Of a stretch of 64,000 nt of DNA, positions 35,038-44,034 are shown one piece after another. Position 1 is the first letter of the stretch, and each line of letters opens with the position of its first letter. The translations under genes were made by a program, and so were the position numbers. The notes beneath the pieces are model-generated. The model had not been told where the DNA came from and did not search any database. It saw nothing but the letters and a program-made list of their open reading frames with translations. Source of the stretch: Hydrogenophaga sp. BPS33 (GTDB taxonomy: Bacteria > Pseudomonadota > Gammaproteobacteria > Burkholderiales > Burkholderiaceae_C); NCBI RefSeq assembly GCF_009859475.1, contig NZ_CP044549.1, forward strand, positions 1,674,001-1,738,000. Direction: 5' to 3'.

Positions 35038-35502
35038 CTAGGACTTCTTTGCAATAGGAGCGGGGGTGGGGGCGGTTGCCACATAGCGCATCGGCACGCG
35101 GGAAGCGCGCTCGGTCATGTGGCGCACGATGGTGCTGTGTTGTTCGGGCTTCAGGTCTTCACTGCACACCGCCTGGGCCAGGAGCGCGCGCAACTGGTGG
35201 TTTCGCAGATCCAGGGCCCTGGGGTCGACGGCGTCGGGTTCGGGTTCGCTCAGGGCGCGCTCCACCTGCACCGCCAGATCACCCGGCACCGAGCCACGCA
35301 GTGTTGCCAGTAGCTGAGCGGTGGCCTGGTTGTCATCACGCAGGAAGCCGGGCACGGCCGGCAGCGCCCCAGTGAGCATGCGAAGGTTGGCGACGAGACC
35401 ATCCAGAATGGTTCGAGCCAAAGGATCGACCACGCACGGCGCCACCACGGTCTCAAGAATGCGGCAGGTGCCTTGCAGCTGGTCTTCAGCGGTTGGTTTC
35501 AT
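35038..35502 (-). CDS. small helical protein of unknown function (DUF6285-like?)
   Basis: 154 residues, helical, no cysteines of metal type and no signal peptide. KPTAEDQLQGTCRILETVVA and ARTILDGLVANLRMLTGAL suggest a helical bundle. Small proteins of roughly this size often accompany APH-like kinases in acyl-CoA catabolic operons (DUF6285 type), and one is encoded directly upstream. I cannot confirm the family. It lies 73 bp after the kinase-like gene and 4 bp before the CrtC-like gene in the same operon. Confidence 0.7.
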   Translation of the reverse strand: MKPTAEDQLQGTCRILETVVAPCVVDPLARTILDGLVANLRMLTGALPAVPGFLRDDNQATAQLLATLRGSVPGDLAVQVERALSEPEPDAVDPRALDLRNHQLRALLAQAVCSEDLKPEQHSTIVRHMTERASRVPMRYVATAPTPAPIAKKS

Positions 35503-35575
35503 CGGCCCGCCTTTCTTGCGGTATAGCGGGTTGTGGGTGGTGCGGTTCGCTGTGCTCGGTCCGCTTGACGTGTGC

Positions 35576-36628
35576 TCACGGTGCCGCCTCCATCATCTGG
35601 AGCATGGGTCGGAACAACCAGGAGGGCGTCTGGAACACCCGGTTGTAGCGCCCTGCCACGAACTCCGCCACGGCCGTCAACTGGATCACGGACAGCTTCC
35701 AGCAAGAAAATACGTTCCACCAGAGCAGATCGGCTTCAAGCACCTGGCGGCCTGTGAGTTCGCGGTAGGCATCGACGATCTGTTGACGTTCCCAATGACC
35801 AGGGATCTGGTGCTCGCGCTTGCGGACCGGGTTTGTGACCCAGCCCAAATCTTCCAGCGGGTCGCCCAGGTGCGCGGTTTCCCAATCGAGCTTGGCGGAA
35901 ATGCTTCCCTCATGGATCAGTGCATTGCCCGGCTTGAAATCGCCATGCACCAGCACGATCGCCTCGGCCTGCGGCGCGCGGCGCTTGAGCCAGGCCAGCA
36001 CGTAGTCCAGCTCGGGTTGTGGTTCGAGTTGTGACTTGCGGTACTCGGCCTCCCAATGCGAGAGTTCGCACAGCGAAGGCGCAACGTCGGGCAGGCCAAG
36101 GCTGTCGGCCAAACCCAGCGCTTGCCAGTCGACCGCTTGAATGTCCGTCATCAACCGGATGAAATCCTGCGCGAGCGACAGCCGCGCTTCGAGGGGTTGC
36201 GCGCCGTTGAGGACCATGTAGTCGCACGCCCCAGGCATGCGTTCCATCACCACCGAGGGCGTGCCCAGCCAGCACCCTTGCTCGTCCATCCAGTGCACCT
36301 TTGGAGCCGGCACGTTCGTCTGTGCCAGCGCCTGCAAGACGGCGAACTCGCGCGATCTTTCGGTGTTGAGAAGCGTCCCCGCGGCATCCCGCATGAGCAT
36401 CAAAGGATGGGTGTGCGACCCCGCCGCGTCGTGCCACTTCGCATCGAAAGACCAGTTCTCGCGCGAGAGGCCACCCGCGCTGCGGACCAGGCCTTGCAGA
36501 TCGATGTCGCGCGCCGATGGTATGGCGTTGAGGATCAAGCCTTTCAATCCCCGGACGACTTGCGCCACGCGGTCGGGTTGCTCGGTGTCCATGGGAGACA
36601 AGTCGTGTGTGCGTTGTGTGGCCGTCAT
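35576..36628 (-). CDS. APH-type phosphotransferase family protein
   Basis: 350 residues from ATG 36628, which overlaps the ligase stop by ATGA; the longer frame upstream is read-through into the ligase gene. Protein-kinase-like fold: VVMERMPG near the hinge, HGDFKPGNALIHE as catalytic loop (HGDxxxxN) and KLDWETAHLGDPLEDLGW with the metal-binding Asp. All catalytic residues are present. Such APH-like kinases are frequent next to acyl-CoA ligases and dehydrogenases (ACAD10/11-type chemistry: phosphorylation of a 4-hydroxyacyl-CoA), so a hydroxy-acid or hydroxyacyl-CoA rather than an antibiotic is the likely substrate. Confidence 0.88.
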   Translation of the reverse strand: MTATQRTHDLSPMDTEQPDRVAQVVRGLKGLILNAIPSARDIDLQGLVRSAGGLSRENWSFDAKWHDAAGSHTHPLMLMRDAAGTLLNTERSREFAVLQALAQTNVPAPKVHWMDEQGCWLGTPSVVMERMPGACDYMVLNGAQPLEARLSLAQDFIRLMTDIQAVDWQALGLADSLGLPDVAPSLCELSHWEAEYRKSQLEPQPELDYVLAWLKRRAPQAEAIVLVHGDFKPGNALIHEGSISAKLDWETAHLGDPLEDLGWVTNPVRKREHQIPGHWERQQIVDAYRELTGRQVLEADLLWWNVFSCWKLSVIQLTAVAEFVAGRYNRVFQTPSWLFRPMLQMMEAAP

Positions 36629-38220
36629 GAGAGGAGGGTGTGCAGGTTCATCTTCTGCACTTTGCCGGTGGTGGTCAGCGGCAACTGCGACTCGGTGGTG
36701 AGGTGGAAACGATGCGGCACTTTGTAAGCCGCCATTTCGCGAGAGCAAAACGCCTTCAGTGCTTCGTCGCTCGGCGCTTCACCGGCCTGGGGAACGATGA
36801 TGGCGACCAGGGCCTCGTCCAGCGTGGGATGAGGCACGCCGATCACATACGCCACGCGCACGGCGGGGTGGCGCATGAGCACCTCTTCCACTTCGGCGGG
36901 CGCGATGTTGATGCCGCCGCTCTTCACCATTTCCTTCAACCGGCCCTTGTAGGACAGGCGCCCGCTGGCATCGAGCAGGCCCATGTCTCCGGTCCGGTAA
37001 AAGCCGTTTTCGTCGAACGACTCGGCCGTTTTCAGTGGGTCCTTGAAGTATTCCTTCACCAGCGGCCCTTGGACACGGATTTCGCCCACTTCACCTTCGG
37101 GCAACGGCTCACCGGATTCCATGTGGCAGATGCGCAGCGTCACGCCCGGTAGCGGCTTGCCCACCGTGTTCAGCCTTACCTCGAGTGGGTCGTGCGCGTC
37201 GGTGACGGTGCAATTGCCGTAGGTTTCGCTCAAGCCGTACACGTTGCAGATGTCGCGTGCGCCGAGCTCAACCGCCCGCATCACCTGCGCAGGCGTGCCG
37301 ATCATGGCACCGCTGCGCAGGCTGGACAGGTCGTGCCGATCGCGCGTGGGATGCTCCCACAGGGCTTGCACGATGTTGGGCGTTCCATAGAGGATGGAAC
37401 ACCGTTCGCGCTCGATCAAAGCCATCGCCTCGCCCGCGTCAAAGCTTTCCTGCAGTACCACGCAGCCGCCGTGTGTCAACAAGTTGGGCACGGCATTCAC
37501 GATGCCGAAGCTCCAGAACAAGGAGACGGCCAGCCACAGCCGGTCTTCGTGGGTGACGTGTTGGCGTTCGCCAATGTGAAAGGCGTTGCGGATCCATTTC
37601 TCGTGTTGCAGCAGGATGCCCTTGGGCGCTGCTGTGGAGCCCGAGGTGTAGAGCAGCATGGCGACATCGTCGGGCGCTGTGGCTTGAGCGGCCGCATCCA
37701 CCTGCGCTTGTGCAACGCCATCGCCGCGCCGCAACATCTCGTCCCATTCACACTCTCCGGCCGCGGCATCGATAGGGAGGGGCGCCGCCGGATCTGTGCC
37801 CAGCCACACGGTGAATTGCAGCTTCGGAAGCTGCTCGCGTGGCAGTTCATTCAGCATCGCGCGAAAGTCCTGGCGCCGCAGGCGGTCCGTGGCAATGAGG
37901 CAGCGCACTTCGGCATGCGACAGGGTGTATTCCATCTCGCGCGCAGACGACCAGGTGTTCAGGCCGACCGACACCGCACCGATCTGCTGCACGGCCAGGA
38001 AGGACAGCATCCACTCGGCGCGGTTGCCCATCAGGATGGCGACGTGATCGCCACGGCGGATGCCGAGCGCCAACAGACCGCGCGCGACGCGGTGCACCTC
38101 CGTTTGCAGCTGCGCATAGGTGTACCGCCGCCTGCCGTCTACCAGCGCCTCGCGCGAGGCATGGCGCGTGGCTTGTTCCTGCAACAGTTGCGGGATCGTC
38201 TTGCTTTCAGGAATTTTCAT
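36625..38220 (-). CDS. AMP-forming acyl-CoA synthetase (ligase)
   Basis: 531 residues. YTSGSTAAPKGILLQHEKW is the P-loop, YRTGDMGLLDASGRLSYKGR and KEMVKSGGINIAPAEVEEVL the hinge and core motifs, and LTTTGKVQKMNL carries the C-terminal lysine. It activates a carboxylic acid to its CoA thioester. First gene of a five-gene minus operon, divergent from an IclR regulator gene; the shared promoter has TCGAAAATT-type repeats. Confidence 0.92.
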   Translation of the reverse strand: MKIPESKTIPQLLQEQATRHASREALVDGRRRYTYAQLQTEVHRVARGLLALGIRRGDHVAILMGNRAEWMLSFLAVQQIGAVSVGLNTWSSAREMEYTLSHAEVRCLIATDRLRRQDFRAMLNELPREQLPKLQFTVWLGTDPAAPLPIDAAAGECEWDEMLRRGDGVAQAQVDAAAQATAPDDVAMLLYTSGSTAAPKGILLQHEKWIRNAFHIGERQHVTHEDRLWLAVSLFWSFGIVNAVPNLLTHGGCVVLQESFDAGEAMALIERERCSILYGTPNIVQALWEHPTRDRHDLSSLRSGAMIGTPAQVMRAVELGARDICNVYGLSETYGNCTVTDAHDPLEVRLNTVGKPLPGVTLRICHMESGEPLPEGEVGEIRVQGPLVKEYFKDPLKTAESFDENGFYRTGDMGLLDASGRLSYKGRLKEMVKSGGINIAPAEVEEVLMRHPAVRVAYVIGVPHPTLDEALVAIIVPQAGEAPSDEALKAFCSREMAAYKVPHRFHLTTESQLPLTTTGKVQKMNLHTLLS

Positions 38221-38249
38221 GTCACCACGGCGAGAAAGTTTAAACGTGC

Positions 38250-38291
38250 AATTTTCGAAAACTCGAAATACAATCCATAATCTCGAAAATT
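38250..38291. promoter_or_regulatory. inverted repeat, candidate IclR operator
   Basis: AATTTTCGA (38250-38258) and TCGAAAATT (38283-38291) are perfect reverse complements 33 bp apart, with an extra CTCGAAA copy between them at 38262. They lie in the divergent promoter between the ligase operon and the IclR gene, where an IclR-type dimer-of-dimers would bind. Confidence 0.6.
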
Positions 38292-38347
38292 TTAACCAAG
38301 CCGTGCGTTATCGGCAAGCGGTTTTTCCCCGTCCTTGAAGAGGAACC

Positions 38348-39115
38348 ATGAGCCCGGATCGATACCTCAGAACGTTTGACATCCTCAAGCTCCTGGCCGA
38401 GCGGGGCACGCCATTGCGATTGACCGAAATCAAGCAAGCGTTGGATCTGCCGGTCAGCAGCTTGCACAACATGCTCCAGACCATGGTGACCGCCGAAGTG
38501 GTGATCCTCGATGACGACCTGCGCTACGCGGTCGGGCCACGCGCCGTGTCGCTGGCCCTGCGCACTGTCCAGTCGTTGGACGTGCGCACGCTCGCACGCC
38601 GTCCTTTGCAGGAGCTTGCCCGGGAGATCGGTGACGACGTCTACCTTGGTGTGCGTATTGGCCAACGCGTGCTCTATGCAGACCGTGTGCTGGGCACGCA
38701 ACGCGTCTCGCTGGACATCCGGCTCGGCCAACCGTTGATGCTGCACGCCACTGCGACGGGGAAGCTGCTCGCTGCTCACGATCCGCAATTGAGCGCCAAA
38801 GCGCTGGCAGGCAAGTTGCCCAAGAGCACGCCTCACACCATCACCAACCCGCAGCAGCTGCAAAAGGAATATGACCACATCCTGGCACAGGGTTTCGCGA
38901 AGAGCGATCAGGAGTCTTACGAAGGCGTGGTGGGGTACGCCGTGCCGATACGCGGCGGCACCCAAAAGGTTGAAGCGGCGGTGCACGTGTCCGTGTTGGC
39001 CGGCCGCGCGACAAAGGCGCACGAACGTGCGTTGCTGGCAGCGGCGCGCACGTGCGCCGCACAGATAGAAAAGTTGCTGGGTAACGAGGTGTCAGTCGCC
39101 GCGTTCGAACGATGA
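38348..39115 (+). CDS. IclR-family transcriptional regulator
   Basis: 255 residues, ATG preceded by GAGGAACC. N-terminal winged helix (RTFDILKLLAERGTPLRLTEIKQALDLPVSSLHNMLQTM) and C-terminal GAF-like effector domain (LDIRLGQPLMLHATATGKLLAAH). Divergent from the acyl-CoA ligase operon, so it probably controls that operon through an aromatic or acyl effector. The last 24 bp overlap the convergent LysR gene. Confidence 0.93.
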   Translation: MSPDRYLRTFDILKLLAERGTPLRLTEIKQALDLPVSSLHNMLQTMVTAEVVILDDDLRYAVGPRAVSLALRTVQSLDVRTLARRPLQELAREIGDDVYLGVRIGQRVLYADRVLGTQRVSLDIRLGQPLMLHATATGKLLAAHDPQLSAKALAGKLPKSTPHTITNPQQLQKEYDHILAQGFAKSDQESYEGVVGYAVPIRGGTQKVEAAVHVSVLAGRATKAHERALLAAARTCAAQIEKLLGNEVSVAAFER

Positions 39116-39997
39116 GCACTGTTGTGCCATGTCGACGATGTTTCGCAGCACCGTCGGCGACATGTCGCTGCGCCATGCGATGACGAATTGAATCTTCGAC
39201 GTCGTCTCGTGCGGAAACAGCGGGACCAGTTCGGCGCGCGCGATGTGGTCGCGCACCAGGATCTCGGGCAACAGCGCGGTACCGGCGCCCGTGGCGATCA
39301 TGGCGATCAACGACATGATGTGGTTGCAGGTGTTGATGCGCGCCGATTCAATGCCCCATTCCTCCAGCATCGACATCGTCATGTTGTGGCTGGCGGAGGG
39401 ATACGAAAGCGACCAGATGGGCTGGCGTGACACGATCTCTTGCGGTGTCGCTGCATCCTGGAGCGCCTGACGCATCAAGGGCGAGGTCATCCACATCATG
39501 CGCACCGAGCCGAGCGGCATGGAATGCACGTCCTTGGCCACCACAGGCCCGGCCAGCAGCGCCACATCCGTTTTGCCGTTCGACAGCTTGGCGTTCATGG
39601 AGGTGGTGAGATCGACGTCGATCTCGTACGACACACGCGGCATGAGCTGGCGCAACCGCGCCATGAAGACCGGAAACCAGGACAGGGCCGCGATTTCGCC
39701 AGCTGCCATGCGCACCGTTCCCGTCATCGACGCCGGGTTGTCGATCTGGCCGACCGCACCGTCCAGGCGGCGCAGCAGGGGCTCCACGAGCTGTACCAGG
39801 TCCCTGCCTTGCCAGGTGAGCTCCATGCGCCGTCCCTGGCGCTGGAACAGCTTGACGCCCATCACCGATTCAATGTCTCGGATGCGCGCTGAAATGGCGG
39901 GCTGCGAGGCATGCATCTTCCGCGCTGCCGCGGCAAAGGTGCCCAACTGAGCGATGCAGCAGAGCGTTTCGAGGTTGAGCAGAGTGACTCTTGACAT
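39092..39997 (-). CDS. LysR-family transcriptional regulator
   Basis: 301 residues. N-terminal HTH (NLETLCCIAQLGTFAAAARK, ASQPAISARIRDIESVMGVKLF) and periplasmic-binding-protein-like effector domain. It lies 70 bp downstream of, and on the same strand as, the CoA-transferase gene, so it is probably the last gene of the monooxygenase operon that starts at 42982. Likely binding region: between 42983 and 43239. Confidence 0.92.
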   Translation of the reverse strand: MSRVTLLNLETLCCIAQLGTFAAAARKMHASQPAISARIRDIESVMGVKLFQRQGRRMELTWQGRDLVQLVEPLLRRLDGAVGQIDNPASMTGTVRMAAGEIAALSWFPVFMARLRQLMPRVSYEIDVDLTTSMNAKLSNGKTDVALLAGPVVAKDVHSMPLGSVRMMWMTSPLMRQALQDAATPQEIVSRQPIWSLSYPSASHNMTMSMLEEWGIESARINTCNHIMSLIAMIATGAGTALLPEILVRDHIARAELVPLFPHETTSKIQFVIAWRSDMSPTVLRNIVDMAQQCSSFERGD

Positions 39998-40067
39998 GGC
40001 GTGCGGACGATTCTATCGACCGTCGGCACCGCCTTCCGAATGCAGCGATGGCGCGGATGCCGCGGTG

Positions 40068-41303
40068 CTATGGCCTCGCGCCGGGCGCACTGTCCGCGTG
40101 GCCAATGGCGCCGTGGGATTGCAGTTCGACAATGTCGGAACGGCCGAACCCCAACGATTCCAGGATTTCGGCAGTGTGTTCACCCAGGCGGGGCGGCAGG
40201 CGGTGCACTCCCGTCGGCGAGGCGGGCATGTCGATCGGGTTGCGTGGCACTCGTAGCCGCCCTTCGCTGGGATGCTCGCGCTCCTCCCAAAAGCCGGTCG
40301 CCTGGAGGTGCGGATCGGCGAGCAAATCCTCCAGCGAATTCACGCGCCCGAAAGGAACGTCGGCTGCTGTCAGCAAGGCGATCCACTCGTCGGTGGTCTT
40401 CTTCGCGACTTGCCGGCCCACCTCGTTCCAGAACCCGGTCTGATCGGACTGGCGCGCAGCGTGGTTGCTGTAGCGTGGGTCCGCGGTCAAGGCCGGGTCG
40501 CCAATCGCAGCGCAAAAGCGGATCCACTGGGCATCGTTGTAGGGCAGAACGCAAAGGTAGCCGTCCGCTGTTTTGAACGGGCGCCGGGCCGCCGTGCTGA
40601 CCGGCGGGTAACCCATGCCCGCCAGCGGCGGCACGAAGCTCTCGCCCCATTGGTGCTCGATCATGTTGAAGGCCACCATGGTCTCGAACATCGGCACGTT
40701 GACTTCCTGCCCTTCCCCGGTTCGCTCGCGGTGCACGAGTGCGGTGGCGACCGCGAACGCGGCGTGCAACCCGGTGATCTTGTCGGCGAGGATGGACGGT
40801 ACGTAACGCGGCTCCCCCGACACCACCGACTGCAGGGCCGCCAGGCCCGACGTGGCTTGCGCGACGTCGTCATACGCCGGCTTGCCCGCGTAAGGGCCTT
40901 CGTCAGAGAAGCCCTTCACGTGACAGAGGATGATCGACGGTTGCAGCGCGCGCAGCCGCTCGTAGTCGAGGCCGAGTCGCCGCGCCGCATCGGTGCGGAT
41001 GGAATGGAGAACGACGTCGGATTCGCGCACGAGCCGCTCGAGCACGGCTTGCGCAGCGGGCTGCTTCAAGTCAAGGCAAATGCTGCGCTTGTTTCGGTTG
41101 CTACCCAGAAAGAAGGCCCCCATATCGGCCGATTGGCGCGGGCCGATGCGGCGGGTGAGGTCCCCCTCAAGGGGTTCGATCTTGATAATGTCGGCCCCCA
41201 TGTCGCCTAGCGCCTGGGTGGCCATGGGCCCCACGATCATGGTCGCGAGATCGAGTACGCGGATGCCATCAAGGGCGCCCGTTTTCTTTTCAGAGGTATT
41301 CAT
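40068..41303 (-). CDS. CaiB/BaiF family III CoA-transferase (transferase type)
   Basis: 411 residues. IRVLDLATMIVGPMATQALGDMG, SNRNKRSICLDLK and ILADKITGLHAAFAVATAL (catalytic Asp) are family signatures; PAYDD has Tyr at the racemase His position. A close paralogue of the protein at 9698-10909 with long runs of identity (VPMFETM.AFNM.EHQWG). Lies 21 bp after the flavin reductase gene; would attach CoA to the acid formed by the monooxygenase. Confidence 0.92.
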   Translation of the reverse strand: MNTSEKKTGALDGIRVLDLATMIVGPMATQALGDMGADIIKIEPLEGDLTRRIGPRQSADMGAFFLGSNRNKRSICLDLKQPAAQAVLERLVRESDVVLHSIRTDAARRLGLDYERLRALQPSIILCHVKGFSDEGPYAGKPAYDDVAQATSGLAALQSVVSGEPRYVPSILADKITGLHAAFAVATALVHRERTGEGQEVNVPMFETMVAFNMIEHQWGESFVPPLAGMGYPPVSTAARRPFKTADGYLCVLPYNDAQWIRFCAAIGDPALTADPRYSNHAARQSDQTGFWNEVGRQVAKKTTDEWIALLTAADVPFGRVNSLEDLLADPHLQATGFWEEREHPSEGRLRVPRNPIDMPASPTGVHRLPPRLGEHTAEILESLGFGRSDIVELQSHGAIGHADSAPGARP

Positions 41304-41324
41304 CGGTAGAAAAAGTGGAAGGGT

Positions 41325-41882
41325 TCAGCCCAGACCGGCCCAGATGCCGTCAAGATCAGAAGCCGCGGTACCCGTGCGCAACGTGAGCGCCGTGCAATAG
41401 CGTCCGGCGTTGAAGATCAGTGGTTCGCCGTCCCCATAGGCGAGGCGGTGCACCCGGCCGACGAACAGCAGATGATCGCCGCCGTCGACCGTGCTGTCGA
41501 TGCTGCATTCGAAGCGCGCGATCACGCCTTCCAGCAAGGGCGAAGCGCCCACACCCACGCCGACTTTCAGCCCCGCGAACTTGTCTTCGCTGGGCGTGGC
41601 GAAGCGGTGGGACATCTCGGCCTGGCCCGCGGACAGCACGTTGATCGCAAAGTGCCCCGATGCCAGGAACCCGGCCAGAGAAGGCGAGCGTCGGCTGATG
41701 CTCCACAAGATGAGCGGTGGGTCCAGTGACAGCGCAGAGAACGAGTTGGCGGTAAGCCCTTCGCGCTTGCCGTCGGGCGCCTGCGTGGTAATGACCGTCA
41801 CCCCGGTTGGAAAGCGACCGAGTGCGTTGCGGATCTGCCGCGTATCGTGCGCCTCGTCCAGCGATATCTCTTGCAGCTCCAT
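41325..41882 (-). CDS. flavin reductase-like FMN-binding protein
   Basis: 185 residues. NALGRFPTGVTVITTQ, GLTANSFSALSLDPPLILW and NVLSAGQAEMSHRF are hallmarks of NAD(P)H:flavin reductases that serve two-component monooxygenases. It lies 5 bp downstream of the luciferase-like monooxygenase gene, which is the expected partner using its reduced flavin. Confidence 0.92.
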   Translation of the reverse strand: MELQEISLDEAHDTRQIRNALGRFPTGVTVITTQAPDGKREGLTANSFSALSLDPPLILWSISRRSPSLAGFLASGHFAINVLSAGQAEMSHRFATPSEDKFAGLKVGVGVGASPLLEGVIARFECSIDSTVDGGDHLLFVGRVHRLAYGDGEPLIFNAGRYCTALTLRTGTAASDLDGIWAGLG

Positions 41883-41887
41883 TGCGC

Positions 41888-42982
41888 TCAGGTAGCCAAT
41901 TCGGTCGGTTGGGTGACCGCTGGCATGACCTTCTCTGCCATCAGACGCATGGAGTTGCGGGCCAGCTCGCCGTCCTTCCAGTCAACGCCGGCGTACAGCA
42001 ACGTGCCGAAGTCACCGACCTCATCGCGAAAGGCGTGCAACTGGTCAGCAACACTGGCAGGCGAGCCATGGATCATGAGTTTGCCCATCACCTGCTCAAG
42101 CGTCACGCTGTCGTCGCTCTGTTTCGGATCGGCCTTGAAAACACCGAGTGCACCGCGTCGCTTGAGTTTTCCGAACAGCGAACGGTAGTAGTAGTAGTAA
42201 GGACCGTCGGTGCCCATGGCGTAGCGCGCGGCCGTTGCGTCGTCCTTTGCCACGAACACGGTCTTCGCGATGCGCCAGTTCGCTGGATCGGGCGCGCGAG
42301 CGGCGCGTTCGCATCCTTCGACATACTTCGTCCAGTGGCTCTTGACCCATTGGGGCATCAGGAAGTTGGCCGAGATCGGATCCCAGCCGCGCGCAGCGGC
42401 TTCCGTGATGCCTTGTGAAAAGGGTGCCACGGCGGTGACCACGATGGGTGGATGGGGTCGCTGAAGCGGCTGTGGGATGGTGCCCATGCCGGTCTCCGCT
42501 ATGTACGTGCGCTCTGTCGAAATGTTCCAGTACGTGCCTTTGATGTTGTACGGCGGCGAAGAGCTCCAGATCTTGAGCAAGGTGTTAATGGCTTCGAGAA
42601 ACATTGCCGGACGCGGAAGATCGTGGTTCTCGAACACTTCCGCATCGGAGGGGAGCGCACCGGGGCTGATGCCCAGGATGAAACGACCGCCCAGCAGATG
42701 GTCGAGCATCGCGATGTGGGCAGCGATGGCGGCCGGGTGGTAGTTGGGCATGTTGATGGTGCCAGTGCCCAGCTTGATCTTTTGGGTCGCATCGACCAGC
42801 GTGGCCAGGAACATGGCCGAGGAGGTGATGTTCTCTTCGGGGTCGGTGGCGTGCTCTCCGACATAGCCTTCGGTAAAGCCCAGTTGGTCGGCGAGCACAA
42901 AGGCCTCGCGGTCCTCGCGCAGGGATTGCTGCCAGTCTTTGCCGATGGGGTGCATGGGCATGGTGAAGAAGCCGAGCTTCAT
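41888..42982 (-). CDS. luciferase-like (LLM class) flavin-dependent monooxygenase
   Basis: 364 residues from ATG 42982 with GGAGACAAC before it; the frame upstream is longer but without conserved features. KLGFFTMPMHP, IKLGTGTINMPNYHPAAIA and GRFILGISPGALPSDAEVF are typical for bacterial luciferase and limonene-type monooxygenases. It would use FMNH2 from the adjacent reductase and O2 to oxidise an aldehyde, ketone or terpenoid. First gene of an operon with the reductase, a CoA-transferase and probably LysR. Confidence 0.92.
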   Translation of the reverse strand: MKLGFFTMPMHPIGKDWQQSLREDREAFVLADQLGFTEGYVGEHATDPEENITSSAMFLATLVDATQKIKLGTGTINMPNYHPAAIAAHIAMLDHLLGGRFILGISPGALPSDAEVFENHDLPRPAMFLEAINTLLKIWSSSPPYNIKGTYWNISTERTYIAETGMGTIPQPLQRPHPPIVVTAVAPFSQGITEAAARGWDPISANFLMPQWVKSHWTKYVEGCERAARAPDPANWRIAKTVFVAKDDATAARYAMGTDGPYYYYYRSLFGKLKRRGALGVFKADPKQSDDSVTLEQVMGKLMIHGSPASVADQLHAFRDEVGDFGTLLYAGVDWKDGELARNSMRLMAEKVMPAVTQPTELAT

Positions 42983-43239
42983 GTTGTCTCCTTGTGCGAC
43001 AGGTTGAAACGCATCGAAGCGTGGTGCCGAAAAAGGCGCCAGTCTAGGCCGTCTCATGTCGACAGAATAGACACTTATTTGGATCACGAAGCTTCAGAAT
43101 TTGCGATGGTTTCAGGCTTGACCTGACGCGTGCTCGACGCTTATGGTTGTGCCCGTTTCGCCGCTGATGACACCTGCGACGATTGCCGGCAAAGGCCGCG
43201 CGAACCCGCTTCGACATATCGAAAAGAGAGAGAGACAAG
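42983..43239. promoter_or_regulatory. divergent promoter region between monooxygenase and cupin operons
   Basis: A TGTCGACA palindrome (43057-43064) overlaps TGTC-N9-GACA (43057-43073), which could be part of a LysR-type site. No ORF with protein features. The LysR gene at 39092 is the nearest candidate regulator. Confidence 0.3.
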
Positions 43240-43995
43240 TTGATCCAATCACAAACCCTCGAGAGGGCACGCCCCGGCACGCGACCTCTGGAAAAACCCA
43301 CCTTTGTGGGCCATGTCACCGACTTCATCACGTCGGGTGGCGAGCATGGGTTGCCGCGCCCGCAGTCCTTCCTGGTGGAGCAAAGCGCCCATTGGACTTT
43401 GCCCATTCACTTTCACACGCAGGACCAGTTTCAGCTGTTCGTCGGCGGACGCGGCCACATCGGCCGCCACGCGATTGGACCCGGGTGCGTGCACTACGCC
43501 TCGGCGCACGCCGGGTATGGGCCGCTGGTGTCTGAAGCCGAAGGGGTGGCCTATCTCACGTTGCGGCTGGTGTCTGACACCGGCGCCTGGTACCTGCCGG
43601 AACAGCGAGAGCATCTCAAGAGGGGCGTGAAGAAGCGGCAGCAGCATGCCGAGCCGGCTTCGCCCATCGATGCGAATGCGCTGCGCACACTCATCGAACC
43701 CACGGCCGAGGCCGTCATCCCCTGTGACGCGTCGGGCCTGGCGGTCTGGCTGCTGCGCCTTCCTCCCGGACGCAGCGCACCAACCCCTGTAGCAAGCGCG
43801 CCAGGGGCAGGGCGCTTTTACGTGCTGATGCAAGGCGAGCTCCGACTGCAAGGCGACACCCTGCGCGGATTGGCAACGGTGTTCGTTCCAAAAGAAGAAA
43901 CCTTCGATCTCGAGGCCGGCAGCGAGGGCGCCGAGATCATGGTGTTGCAGTTCCCGGCCGAGGCGCTCATCCGCACGTCCAACGCGAACACCTAA
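43240..43995 (+). CDS. cupin-fold protein
   Basis: 251 residues from TTG 43240, which has an AG-rich Shine-Dalgarno stretch 6 bases upstream; another TTG at 43183 is possible. LPIHFHTQDQFQLFVGGRG, then GPGCVHYASAHAGYGPL, shows a cupin barrel with His ligands; the C-terminal part (RFYVLMQGELRLQGDTLRG, VFVPKEETFDLEAG) looks like a second cupin. Could be a metal dioxygenase, isomerase or sensor. First gene of an operon with a Bug receptor, nitronate monooxygenase-like and crotonase genes. Confidence 0.8.
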   Translation: MIQSQTLERARPGTRPLEKPTFVGHVTDFITSGGEHGLPRPQSFLVEQSAHWTLPIHFHTQDQFQLFVGGRGHIGRHAIGPGCVHYASAHAGYGPLVSEAEGVAYLTLRLVSDTGAWYLPEQREHLKRGVKKRQQHAEPASPIDANALRTLIEPTAEAVIPCDASGLAVWLLRLPPGRSAPTPVASAPGAGRFYVLMQGELRLQGDTLRGLATVFVPKEETFDLEAGSEGAEIMVLQFPAEALIRTSNANT

Positions 43996-44034
43996 GGCAT
44001 TTCGATTGACTTCCACCATCCAGAAGGAGACAAC

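Noticed and set aside
35576..36628. Aminoglycoside resistance phosphotransferase
   Set aside because: The family match is to the broad APH fold; operon context with acyl-CoA genes argues for a metabolic substrate.
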